From: a virus
IMG/VR virus record: IMGVR_UViG_3300042924_000031
Coordinates: 1-20,218 of that record
DNA: 20,218 nt
Direction: 5' to 3' (one strand)
A model generated the notes under the pieces. It was not told the origin of the DNA and made no database searches. It saw nothing but the letters and a program-made list of their open reading frames with translations. A program made the translations under genes and the position numbers. Of this stretch, positions 1 to 6,453 are shown piece by piece (the stretch's first letter is position 1; each line of letters begins with the position of its first letter).

Positions 1-20
1 GTTGTCTGTCTGCTCTTGCT

Positions 21-44
21 TGTGGACTACTCACATTGTCCACA
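21..44. repeat. Perfect 7-bp inverted repeat (possible operator or packaging signal)
   Basis: TGTGGAC at 21-27 is exactly the reverse complement of GTCCACA at 38-44, with a 10-nt spacer. As DNA, the arms are centred about 17 bp apart, which could suit a dimeric regulator or terminase binding. As RNA it would form a modest hairpin with a 10-nt loop and no T tract, so it is not a terminator. The function is unknown. Confidence 0.5.
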
Positions 45-77
45 TCTGCCAGCCTACTGGCTCACGCTATGATCTAC

Positions 78-91
78 TAGGGTTTACCCTA
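78..91. repeat. Near-palindrome TAGGGT-TT-ACCCTA
   Basis: Two 6-bp arms, TAGGGT (78-83) and ACCCTA (86-91), are perfect reverse complements around a 2-nt centre. The loop is too short for a stable RNA hairpin, so a double-stranded DNA protein-binding site is the likelier role. It lies about 100 bp upstream of the promoter, so it is not an obvious promoter-overlapping operator. Confidence 0.45.
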
Positions 92-187
92 AATGCCTAT
101 TTTTTAAGCATGGGGGGGGTAGGGCCGAGGCGAAGGGCTATGTGTCGGTGTAGGTTTCGCGAACAATTTTTATTTTTTTTAGCAAAT

Positions 188-215
188 TTGCAAACAGCCT
201 TAGTTTTGATACACT
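188..215 (+). promoter_or_regulatory. Extended -10 promoter for the packaging operon
   Basis: A -35-like TTGCAA (188-193; 4 of 6 match to TTGACA) is followed by 16 nt and a -10-like TACACT (210-215). The -10 is preceded by TG plus one base (207-209), the extended -10 signature. The surrounding 18 bp (204-221) recur with three changes at 15196-15213, upstream of the tailspike-like gene, which supports a shared promoter. Transcription would start near 222, essentially at the first base of the small terminase ATG (223). Confidence 0.6.
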
Positions 216-222
216 CACGCAT

Positions 223-678
223 ATGACATTCCTCAGCTTCCCTTACGCACCCCGTACGTTGCAAGCCACAGAGTCACGGCTCAAAGCAATCATGGACGCC
301 GCACGGCTTGGACTTAAAGGCGACAGGCTTGCCATCGCCGCAGGCATGATGCCCACCGAGTACCGGCAACTGTGCCAGTTTGACCCCATCGTGGAGTACG
401 CCGAACTCAAGGCGCGCACCGAATCTGAGATGGCTATGAGCCAAGTGCTACACGCCGCCGCGCTCGAGGGCGACATCAAAGCAGCCACCACCATCTTGCA
501 GAACCAGCACGACTGGGTAGCCAAGCAGCAAATTAACGTCGAGATTGACCAGCGCATCTCCATCAGCCAAGCGCTCGAGATGGCGCAGCAACGCACAACC
601 AAGGCTATACAAATGGAAGCTCAAGAAGTGAGCTACACCGAAGTCAAACAAACTAAAGAAAAACAAAAAGCCGCCTAA
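223..678 (+). CDS. Probable terminase small subunit
   Basis: This 151 aa protein probably recognises phage DNA and brings it to the large terminase for packaging. The case rests on position (its stop overlaps the start of a clear large terminase by one base, TAATG), size, and an N-terminal helical region (about residues 17-50) compatible with a helix-turn-helix. That is followed by a helical central part with the A-A-x-x-G-D-I-K-A-A pattern and 'LQNQHDW' often seen in small terminases. The C-terminus is lysine- and glutamine-rich. The ATG at 223 has no Shine-Dalgarno sequence; the next in-frame ATG (292) would delete the start of the helical DNA-binding part. With the promoter at 188-215, the mRNA may be leaderless. 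Family assignment is inferred from context more than from diagnostic motifs. Confidence 0.75.
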   Translation: MTFLSFPYAPRTLQATESRLKAIMDAARLGLKGDRLAIAAGMMPTEYRQLCQFDPIVEYAELKARTESEMAMSQVLHAAALEGDIKAATTILQNQHDWVAKQQINVEIDQRISISQALEMAQQRTTKAIQMEAQEVSYTEVKQTKEKQKAA

Positions 679-2207
679 TGCAAGAACCCCGCTATTCCGC
701 GCAAGACGAGATGGAACTCATGGCGCGGCTGTGGGCGCCAGCCATTAAAGACAACCCCCTAGCGTTCGTGATGTTTGCGTTCCCGTGGGGCGAAGCTGGC
801 ACACCGCTAGAACACTTCACTGGGCCACGCAAGTGGCAACGCCAGGTATTGCAAGACCTAGCCGAACACATCAAAAAGAACGACGGGCAGGTGGACTTTG
901 ACGTACTGCGCCTAGCAATTGCGTCAGGCCGTGGTATTGGCAAGTCGGCGTTAGTCAGTTGGCTAGTGCTGTGGATGATGACCACAAGGATCGGGTCAAC
1001 GGTCATCGTGTCGGCGAACAGCGAGAGCCAGCTACGTTCGGTGACATGGGCCGAGATCACCAAGTGGTCGTCTATGTCGATCAACACCTACTGGTGGGAG
1101 ATCAGCGCTACCCGCGTGATGCCTGCTAAATGGCTGACCGAGCTAGTCGAGCGTGACCTCAAGAAAGGCACCCGCTACTGGAACTTAGAGGGACGGCTAT
1201 GGTCGGCTGAGAACCCCGACGCGTTCGCGGGAGTACACAACTACGACGGGGTAATGGTCGTGTTTGATGAAGCGTCAGGTATTGACGACTCCATCTGGGC
1301 GGTGACATCAGGCTTCTTTACGGAGAACACACCGAACCGCTTTTGGTGCTGCTTTAGTAACCCACGGCGTAATACCGGCTATTTCTACGAGGCGATCGAG
1401 GGTAGCAAGCGTGACTTTTGGCAATCAAGGCAGGTGGACGCTAGGGACGTGGAAGGCACCGACAAGAACGTCTACAACCAGATCATTGAAGAATACGGCG
1501 CGGATTCCTACCAGGCGCACGTCGAGGTCTACGGTTCGTTTCCATCGGAAGGCGACGATCAGTTTATCCCGTCAACGTTGGTGGACGAAGCCATGCGGCG
1601 GGAAAAGCACAAAGACGACACCGCGCCCTTGGTGGTGGGCGTGGATCCAGCACGGTTTGGCTCGGACTCGACAGTTATTGCAGTGCGGCAAGGGCGGGAC
1701 ATTGTGGAGATCCGCCGGTTTAAGGGCGACGACACGATGGTCGTGGTCGGCCACGTGATCGAAGCAATCGAGCAGTACCAGCCAGCGGTCGTTGCCATCG
1801 ACGAGGGTGGGCTAGGCGCAGGGGTAGTGGATCGCTTGAAAGAGCAGCGCTACAAGATCAGGGGCGTGAACTTTGCGAACAAGAGCAAGAACCCCATGAT
1901 GTATGGCAACCTGCGGGCGCAGATTTGGGGGCAGATGAAGGATTGGCTCAAGACGGCCAGCATCCCAAACGAAAAAATGCTCAAGACCGACCTGATCTCA
2001 CCCATGATGAAGCCCGACAGCAAGGGGGCGATCTACTTGGAAGGCAAGAAAGAGATGAAGGCGCGGGGCTTGGCATCACCCGACAGTGCAGACGCTATTG
2101 CTTTGACGTTTGCATTTCCTGTTGCACACCGCGAATATAAGGGTACAATTCGGAAATCATCGTATTCAAGTCAGGGCGCAGCCCTAAACTCATGGATGGG
2201 AAGCTAA
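678..2207 (+). CDS. Terminase large subunit (packaging ATPase and nuclease)
   Basis: This 509 aa packaging motor cuts concatemeric DNA and pumps it into the prohead through the portal. The N-terminal ATPase has a Walker A loop SGRGIGKS (residues 83-90), a Walker B strand ending in the DE pair (GVMVVFDEAS, 191-200) and the coupling motif SNP (227-229). The C-terminal RNase H-like nuclease has the three expected acidic residues: D323 in GVDPARFGSD, D375 in VVAIDEGG, and D472 in SPDSADAIA. Length is typical of a full-length large terminase and no motif is broken. The start overlaps the small-subunit stop (TAATG), and its own stop overlaps the next start in the same way, so translation is probably coupled. 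Base composition here is clearly more G+C-rich than in the later fibre genes (38 of 60 bases in 1201-1260). Confidence 0.96.
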   Translation: MQEPRYSAQDEMELMARLWAPAIKDNPLAFVMFAFPWGEAGTPLEHFTGPRKWQRQVLQDLAEHIKKNDGQVDFDVLRLAIASGRGIGKSALVSWLVLWMMTTRIGSTVIVSANSESQLRSVTWAEITKWSSMSINTYWWEISATRVMPAKWLTELVERDLKKGTRYWNLEGRLWSAENPDAFAGVHNYDGVMVVFDEASGIDDSIWAVTSGFFTENTPNRFWCCFSNPRRNTGYFYEAIEGSKRDFWQSRQVDARDVEGTDKNVYNQIIEEYGADSYQAHVEVYGSFPSEGDDQFIPSTLVDEAMRREKHKDDTAPLVVGVDPARFGSDSTVIAVRQGRDIVEIRRFKGDDTMVVVGHVIEAIEQYQPAVVAIDEGGLGAGVVDRLKEQRYKIRGVNFANKSKNPMMYGNLRAQIWGQMKDWLKTASIPNEKMLKTDLISPMMKPDSKGAIYLEGKKEMKARGLASPDSADAIALTFAFPVAHREYKGTIRKSSYSSQGAALNSWMGS

Positions 2208-2494
2208 TGGCGACCAAGAAACACGACAAACCGATCCCGCGCACCACCACTGGTAAGGGCGCAAACTACAAGCTCACCGAAAAAGGTGCGGGGATGACTG
2301 CCAAAGGAAGGGCTGAGTACAATGCAAAAAATAACGCAAATCTTAAACCGCCTGCTCCAAATCCTAAGAGTAAGGCTGATGCTGGTCGAAAAGCCAGCTT
2401 CTGCGCCAGAATGTCCGGCGTCGTCGCCCACGCCAAAGGCGACGCCCCGCGTGCGAAAGCCGCGCTCAAAAGTTGGAACTGTGGTAAAAAATAA
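2207..2494 (+). CDS. Small basic phage protein (DUF6321-like)
   Basis: A 95 aa, strongly basic protein. The part with TEKGAGMTAKGRAEYN, then NLKPPAPNP and RKASFCARMSG, resembles a short family of unknown function I know from phages (DUF6321-type: 'GLTAKGRAKYN ... NLKPP ... RRKSFCARM'). It ends K-S-W-N-C-G-K-K. The two conserved cysteines (in SFCARM and WNCGKK) could matter, but no metal site is evident. I chose ATG 2207, which overlaps the terminase stop (TAATG), over ATG 2192, which would read further into the terminase gene. It is the first of three tiny lysine-rich proteins between terminase and co-chaperonin. Its function is unknown; small size and charge are compatible with nucleic-acid or capsid-interior binding, which is only a guess. 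Confidence 0.8.
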   Translation: MATKKHDKPIPRTTTGKGANYKLTEKGAGMTAKGRAEYNAKNNANLKPPAPNPKSKADAGRKASFCARMSGVVAHAKGDAPRAKAALKSWNCGKK

Positions 2495-2504
2495 GGAGAA
2501 AACT

Positions 2505-2669
2505 GTGGCTACTAAACCTGGATTGTATGCAAATATTCACGCTAAACAAAAGCGCATTGCGGCTGGTAGTGGTGAGAGGATGCGTAAAGTTGGCGCTAAG
2601 GGCGCGCCTACTGCGAAGGACTTTAAAGAATCAGCTAAAACGGCTAAACCAGCTAAAAAGGGGAAATGA
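2505..2669 (+). CDS. Tiny basic phage protein, GTG start
   Basis: A 54 aa lysine-rich protein of the recurring phage type 'GLYANIHAKQKRIAAGSGERMRK...GAPTAKDF' that I recognise from many environmental phage genomes without a known function. The same frame stays open upstream to 2322, but that part overlaps the previous gene and has no family resemblance. The true start is the GTG at 2505, preceded by a strong ribosome site AAGGAG (2493-2498) six bases before it; the conserved block begins just after. The stop TGA (2667-2669) shares a base with the next ATG (2669). The conserved G-S-G-E-R-M-R-K-x-G core suggests selection, not chance. Confidence 0.82.
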   Translation: MATKPGLYANIHAKQKRIAAGSGERMRKVGAKGAPTAKDFKESAKTAKPAKKGK

Positions 2670-2812
2670 TGCCACTCAAGAAAAGCGCAAGCAAAGAGGC
2701 GTTCCGTCAGAACATCAAGGCTGAGGTCAAAAGTGGCAAGCCCGTCAAGCAGGCAGTAGCTATTGCGTATGCAACCAAACGTGCTGCGGCTAAACCTAAA
2801 ATGAAAAAATGA
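2669..2812 (+). CDS. Tiny basic phage protein (DUF6496-like)
   Basis: A 47 aa protein with 9-10 lysines. The arrangement MPLKKSASKEAFRQNI, then GKPVKQAVAIAYATKR, follows the pattern of a small family common in phages (a short helix, then 'G-K-P-x-K-Q-A-[VI]-A-I-A', as in DUF6496-type proteins). Function is unknown. The ATG at 2669 is favoured over ATG 2666 because GGGG (2660-2663) sits five bases before it; it overlaps the preceding stop by one base (TGATG). Its stop TGA overlaps the co-chaperonin start in an ATGA. Placed in the packaging operon, it should be made together with terminase and portal. Confidence 0.78.
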   Translation: MPLKKSASKEAFRQNIKAEVKSGKPVKQAVAIAYATKRAAAKPKMKK

Positions 2813-3084
2813 GCTTACAACCTTTATCTAACTGTGTTCTAATCAGGCAAGACATTGAAAAATTATCTGATCTGATTGTTTTACCCCAAAATAAATTATT
2901 TAGCGGTATCATTGTGGCAGCGGGAGAAGGCAAAAAAAGTCCGAAAGGGCATATTGAGCCTATGAACGTCAACGTCGGCGACCGTGTGCTATTCGGTGAG
3001 TATTCCGGGCAAAAAGTTACGGTCGATGGCGAAGAATTGCTAATGATGCGCGAGCCAGACGTGATTGGAATATTACATGAATGA
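2809..3084 (+). CDS. Phage GroES-like co-chaperonin
   Basis: A 91 aa protein with the layout of the Cpn10/GroES family, which caps GroEL and encloses folding substrates. It opens with a strand like the GroES N-terminus (PLSNCVLIRQ). A loop with the hydrophobic tripeptide IVL (23-25) follows, which in GroES contacts GroEL. Next come 'GIIVAAGEGKK', a roof-loop-like segment with K-G-H-I-E-P-M (46-52), the typical 'VNVGDRVLFGEYSGQKV' (54-70), and the C-terminal 'DGEELLMMREPDVIGIL'. Full-length GroES is about 97 aa, so this is complete. The start overlaps the preceding stop (ATGA) and the stop lies inside the portal gene start. Known phage co-chaperonins (T4 gp31, RB49 CocO) help fold the coat protein; a similar role for the coat at 10481 is inferred. 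The mobile loop is shorter than in GroES. Confidence 0.87.
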   Translation: MSLQPLSNCVLIRQDIEKLSDLIVLPQNKLFSGIIVAAGEGKKSPKGHIEPMNVNVGDRVLFGEYSGQKVTVDGEELLMMREPDVIGILHE

Positions 3085-5299
3085 CCCAACAGGCATGAAC
3101 AAGGTAGGTCAAGTAGCCAACGTAGGTAGTAACCCTACTGGCCCAGATGACCACCGCGATAAACTGGCTGAGATGCGTCATCGGTACACGATGGCGATTG
3201 CGGCGTACAGCGACAGTCGTGAAGATGAGTTAGATGACCTGCGCTTTATGGCGGGTAGCCCTGACAATCAGTGGCAATGGCCTGCCGACGTACTACAAAC
3301 GCGCGGTTCGGTGCAGGGTCAAACGATCAATGCCCGTCCTTGCCTTACAATTAACAAATTACCGCAACACGTTCGGATGGTTACGAACGAACAACGTCAG
3401 AACCGCCCATCCGGCAAGGTCATCCCTGCGGATGACAAGGCTGACGTGCAGGTCGCTGAGATCTACGACGGCATGGTTCGTCACATTGAGTATTTGTCAG
3501 ATGCCGATGTAGCGTACGACACCGCCTGCGAGAACCAGGTCACATACGGCGAAGGGTACATCCGCGTCTTGACCGAGTATTGCAACGACAACAGCTTCGA
3601 CCAAGACCTTAAGATCGGACGCGTACGCAACAGTTTCAGCGTTTACATGGATCCGATGTCGCAAGACCCTACGGGCGCAGACGCCTGCTGGTGTTTTATC
3701 ACCGAAGATTTGACCAAAGAAGAATACGAGCGTGAATTTCCTGATGCCGCGCCCGTTAGCTCTATTTTGGCAAGCGGTGTAGGCGATCAGTACCTTAGCC
3801 AATGGTTAGATGAGAACACCATCCGTATTGCCGAGTATTTTTACTACAGATACAAAGACGCAACCCTGAATTTGTACCCTGGCAACGTCAGTTTGTTTGA
3901 TGGATCGCCTGAAGATAAAGAAATGAAGATGATGGGCTTAAAACCCATCAAAAGCCGCCCAGTACAGCGCAAAACCGTGATGTGGATGAAAACAAACGGC
4001 TATGAAGTGCTTGAAGAACGTGAGTGGGCAGGCAAATGGATCCCTGTTGTACGCGTAATTGGCAATGAATTTGAGGTAGAAGGCCAGATTTACATCTCCG
4101 GCTTGGTACGTAATGCTAAAGATGCCCAGCGGATGTACAACTACTGGACTAGCCAAGAGGCAGAGATGCTTGCCTTGGCACCAAAAGCACCATTTATCGG
4201 CTACGGCGGTCAGTTTGAGGGTTACGAGCAGCAATGGAAGACCGCAAACACGACCAATTGGCCGTATTTAGAGGTAAACCCCGACGTGACCGATGGCATG
4301 GGCGCTGTTTTGCCTTTGCCACAGCGCGCCCCACCCCCATTACCCCAAACTGGCTTAATTCAAGCCAAGATGGGTGCAAGCGATGACATCAAGTCCACCA
4401 CTGGACAGTACGACTCGAGCTTAGGAGCCACAAGTAACGAACGCTCAGGTCGGGCTATTCTGGCACGGGAAAAACAAGGCGACACAGGCACGTATCACTA
4501 TGTTGACAACTTGTCCCGTGCAATTCGTCACATTACCCGTCAGTTAGTTGACATGATCCCCAAGATTTACGACACCGAGCGTATTGCTCGCATCGTAGGG
4601 CTTGATGGTGAAGTCGAGATGGTTAAGATTAACCCTGAGCAGCCCGAGCCAGTCAAAGAAATCCGCGACGAAACAGGGCTGTTGATTGAAAAGATCTACA
4701 ACCCAGGCGTAGGTACTTACGACGTGGTGGTTACGACTGGCCCAAGCTACATGACTAAGCGTCAAGAGTCGTTAGATGCTATGAGTCAGCTATTGCAGGG
4801 TAATCCTCAGCTTTGGGCAGTGGCAGGTGATCTGTTTGTTAAGAACATGGATTGGCCTGGCGCTCAAGAGATGGCTGCACGGTTTGCCAAGACAATTGAT
4901 CCTAAACTAATGAGCGACGACGACAAGTCACCTGAGTTGCAAGCCGCAGAGCAACAAATACAGATGATGGGTCAGGAAATGGAAGGTATGCACACCATGT
5001 TGCAAAACGTCCAAAAGTCGATGGAAGCACAAGATCTTGATCGTAAAAACTTTGAAGCTGAGATTAAGGCTTACCAGGCTGAAACCCAGCGGATTAGCGC
5101 TGTTTCCGCAGGCATGACCCAAGAGCAGATTCAAGACATTGTAATGGGTACCATTGCAGCCGCTTTGGATACAGGCGATTTGGTTGGTAACGAATTACAA
5201 CGTCAACCAATGGAGATGCCTGAAGAAATGGCAATGGAGATGCCTCAAGAAATGCCAATGGAAGGTCAAATACCGCCTGAAGGGATGATGCCACAATGA
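3077..5299 (+). CDS. Portal protein, P22 gp1 type
   Basis: A 740 aa portal protein that forms the dodecameric ring at one capsid vertex, through which DNA enters and leaves. Length is close to P22 gp1 (725 aa). Typical portal features include the N-terminal 'EDELDDLRFMAGSPDNQWQW', the early 'RPCLTINKLPQHVRMVTNEQRQNRP', and the later 'ATSNERSGRAILARE', where D-x-x-x-x-G-A-x-S-N-E-R-S-G is characteristic of P22-like portals. The C-terminal region (about 600-700) is helical and Q/E-rich, fitting the barrel that extends inward in P22. It ends in a Met/Pro-rich tail with a tandem repeat. The ATG at 3077 is preferred to the upstream TTG at 3065, because it is a canonical codon inside the preceding gene's last residues, with GGAA just upstream. 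Position right after terminase agrees with the role. Confidence 0.95.
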   Translation: MNDPTGMNKVGQVANVGSNPTGPDDHRDKLAEMRHRYTMAIAAYSDSREDELDDLRFMAGSPDNQWQWPADVLQTRGSVQGQTINARPCLTINKLPQHVRMVTNEQRQNRPSGKVIPADDKADVQVAEIYDGMVRHIEYLSDADVAYDTACENQVTYGEGYIRVLTEYCNDNSFDQDLKIGRVRNSFSVYMDPMSQDPTGADACWCFITEDLTKEEYEREFPDAAPVSSILASGVGDQYLSQWLDENTIRIAEYFYYRYKDATLNLYPGNVSLFDGSPEDKEMKMMGLKPIKSRPVQRKTVMWMKTNGYEVLEEREWAGKWIPVVRVIGNEFEVEGQIYISGLVRNAKDAQRMYNYWTSQEAEMLALAPKAPFIGYGGQFEGYEQQWKTANTTNWPYLEVNPDVTDGMGAVLPLPQRAPPPLPQTGLIQAKMGASDDIKSTTGQYDSSLGATSNERSGRAILAREKQGDTGTYHYVDNLSRAIRHITRQLVDMIPKIYDTERIARIVGLDGEVEMVKINPEQPEPVKEIRDETGLLIEKIYNPGVGTYDVVVTTGPSYMTKRQESLDAMSQLLQGNPQLWAVAGDLFVKNMDWPGAQEMAARFAKTIDPKLMSDDDKSPELQAAEQQIQMMGQEMEGMHTMLQNVQKSMEAQDLDRKNFEAEIKAYQAETQRISAVSAGMTQEQIQDIVMGTIAAALDTGDLVGNELQRQPMEMPEEMAMEMPQEMPMEGQIPPEGMMPQ
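5210..5257 (+). repeat. Tandem 24-bp repeat in portal gene tail
   Basis: Two adjacent 24-bp units (5210-5233 and 5234-5257) differ at only two positions. They encode MEMPEEMA and MEMPQEMP (about residues 712-727 of the portal). A third partial copy starts at 5258 (MEG). The repeat keeps the frame and lies in a low-complexity Met/Glu/Pro tail, so it looks like a recent slippage-type duplication in a tolerant C-terminus. Confidence 0.85.
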
Positions 5300-5658
5300 G
5301 CTGCGAAAAATTTATAGGAATGTTGTTTTTGGCACGGGATGTTACTCATTCGGCGCATCTTAACACCCGTAGTTACTCCAAGCACAAAGCGTTACAAAAA
5401 TTTTACGAGAATATTATTGACCGGGCAGACGCGTTCGCCGAGGCGTACCAGGGACGAAAAGGTTTGATTGGCCCGATTGCATTAGCGTCAGCCAAAAAGA
5501 CCAATAACGTCCTTGAGTTTTTAGAAGATCAGCTTGCCGAGCTTGAAACTATGCGATATGAAGTGTGTAGCAAAGATGACGCTCCGTTACAAAACTTAAT
5601 TGATGGAATTATTGATTTGTATTTAACAACGCTCTATAAATTACGGTTTCTAGCATAA
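5296..5658 (+). CDS. Small Dps/ferritin-like protein (DUF5856-like)
   Basis: A 120 aa helical protein. Residues 14-53 resemble helices A-B of Dps, the iron-storing, DNA-protecting dodecamer. H21, H30, D45 and E49 are spaced like the E. coli Dps ferroxidase residues H51, H63, D78 and E82 (H30 to D45 to E49 is +15 and +19, as in Dps). Dps D67 is replaced by Q34, and H21-H30 is three residues shorter. The C-terminus (about 92-119, 'DAPLQNLIDGIIDLYLTTLYKLRFL') resembles the last Dps helix. It is much shorter than Dps (about 167 aa) and lacks the basic N-terminal tail. Similar phage proteins are known to me as DUF5856 (from memory). The start is an ATGA overlap with the portal stop and the stop overlaps the next start (TAATG). 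Iron oxidation or DNA protection is inferred; a purely structural four-helix role is possible. Confidence 0.7.
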   Translation: MSCEKFIGMLFLARDVTHSAHLNTRSYSKHKALQKFYENIIDRADAFAEAYQGRKGLIGPIALASAKKTNNVLEFLEDQLAELETMRYEVCSKDDAPLQNLIDGIIDLYLTTLYKLRFLA

Positions 5659-6287
5659 TGCCAATAACTGTCAACCATTCAACGCCTGCCGACGGTACTT
5701 TTAGTGCTACGGGCGCAGCGGCTTGGGATGCTAACCACACATTAAGTGGTTTGGGGACAATGGCAGAGCAAAATGCCAATAACGTCAATATTACTGGCGG
5801 TTCAATTACAGGCGTAAGTGGATTAGGAACAGTCACTAGCATTACGGCTGGCACAGGACTTACTGGCGGCACAATTACTAGTTCAGGAACAATAGCTATT
5901 GATTCTACTGTTGCTACGCTAACAGGAACACAAACCTTAACTAATAAACGAGTAACTAACCGCATCGGTTCTAATGGTGGAACAACAAGTGGAAATATTA
6001 CACCTACTAGCGATACTGCTGACCAATATAATATTACTGGTCTTACTGGTACATCTGCTATTCAAATTCCTTCAGGAACACCTACAGACGCACAAAGACT
6101 ATCCATCCGAATCAAAGACAACGGAACAAACAGAACATTAAGCTGGGTAACAACGGCTGGCGGTTACAGGGTTATTGGTACTACATTGCCATTAACAACA
6201 ACTGCCAATAAAACAATTTATGTAGGTTGTGTGTATAACAATGCTGACTCCTTTTGGGATGTCGTAGCAGTAGCAAGCGAGGTATAA
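5658..6287 (+). CDS. Tail fibre-type structural protein
   Basis: A 209 aa protein rich in Thr, Gly, Ser and Asn, typical of phage fibres. 'LGTMAEQNANNVNITGGSITGVSGLGT' and 'TLTGTQTLTNKRVTNRIGS' are stock segments of fibre shafts, forming short beta repeats. The C-terminal domain (about 140-209, 'LSIRIKDNGTNRTLSWVTTAGGYRVIGTTLP ... IYVGCVYNNADSFWDVVAVASEV', given in pieces) is a recurring beta-rich tip module in environmental phages. It probably sits on the virion exterior and may help host binding. The start overlaps the Dps-like gene stop. The gene begins a clearly AT-richer stretch compared with terminase and portal. No catalytic motif is seen, and the exact virion position is unknown. Confidence 0.75.
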   Translation: MPITVNHSTPADGTFSATGAAAWDANHTLSGLGTMAEQNANNVNITGGSITGVSGLGTVTSITAGTGLTGGTITSSGTIAIDSTVATLTGTQTLTNKRVTNRIGSNGGTTSGNITPTSDTADQYNITGLTGTSAIQIPSGTPTDAQRLSIRIKDNGTNRTLSWVTTAGGYRVIGTTLPLTTTANKTIYVGCVYNNADSFWDVVAVASEV

Positions 6288-6288
6288 G

Positions 6289-6453
6289 ATGGCTAATTGT
6301 GCAGTTATTGATTCTAACAATGTAGTAGTCAATATTATTGTTGCCGAACTAACCGACCCACCACCTGAAGGTTGCACTTTGGTGGAAATTCCGTTTTGTG
6401 ATATTGGTTACACATGGGATGGTGTACGATTTAACCCACCACAGGCTGACTAA
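6289..6453 (+). CDS. Small fibre-associated protein
   Basis: A 54 aa protein beginning MANCAVIDSNNVVVNIIVAE and ending in 'GYTWDGVRFNPPQAD'. This two-part pattern ('...AVIDxxNVVVNIIVA...' then 'G..WDG..F.PP') recurs in small phage proteins beside fibre genes. It resembles the N-terminal part of tail-fibre assembly chaperone proteins, but the function is not established. The ATG at 6289 is two bases after the preceding stop, and its stop overlaps the next start (TAATG). It lies between two probable adhesin genes, which suggests assembly or attachment of those proteins. Confidence 0.7.
   Translation: MANCAVIDSNNVVVNIIVAELTDPPPEGCTLVEIPFCDIGYTWDGVRFNPPQAD

Larger units (their letters stand above)
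1..222. other. Non-coding leader upstream of small terminase
   Basis: No convincing gene is seen here. A frame runs through much of it but starts at a TTG without a ribosome site and has an atypical, low-complexity composition. The stretch holds two inverted repeats (21-44 and 78-91), a short hairpin GCCAG-CCTA-CTGGC (48-61), a run of eight G (112-119), T-rich tracts (about 167-180) and a promoter at its right end. Packaging start sites (pac or cos) often lie in or beside the small terminase gene, so this leader could hold one, but the sequence alone does not show that. Confidence 0.6.

Noticed and set aside
2-226. Frame at the window start on the + strand (74 aa)
   Set aside because: It starts at a TTG without a ribosome site, has an atypical Cys/Arg-rich composition, crosses inverted repeats and homopolymers, and overlaps the promoter and the start of the small terminase gene.
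243-602. Minus-strand frame inside the small terminase gene (119 aa)
   Set aside because: It mirrors the coding strand of a supported gene, with no ribosome site and a composition typical of antisense shadows.
1411-1758. Overlapping + strand frame in large terminase
   Set aside because: It is Arg/Trp/Thr-rich out-of-frame translation of the G+C-rich terminase gene, which has intact catalytic motifs in the other frame.
2322-2504. Upstream extension of the 54 aa basic protein
   Set aside because: It overlaps the preceding gene, lacks family resemblance, and a strong ribosome site precedes the GTG at 2505.
3065-3076. TTG start for the portal gene
   Set aside because: An ATG four codons downstream (3077) is better; the extra residues add nothing recognisable.
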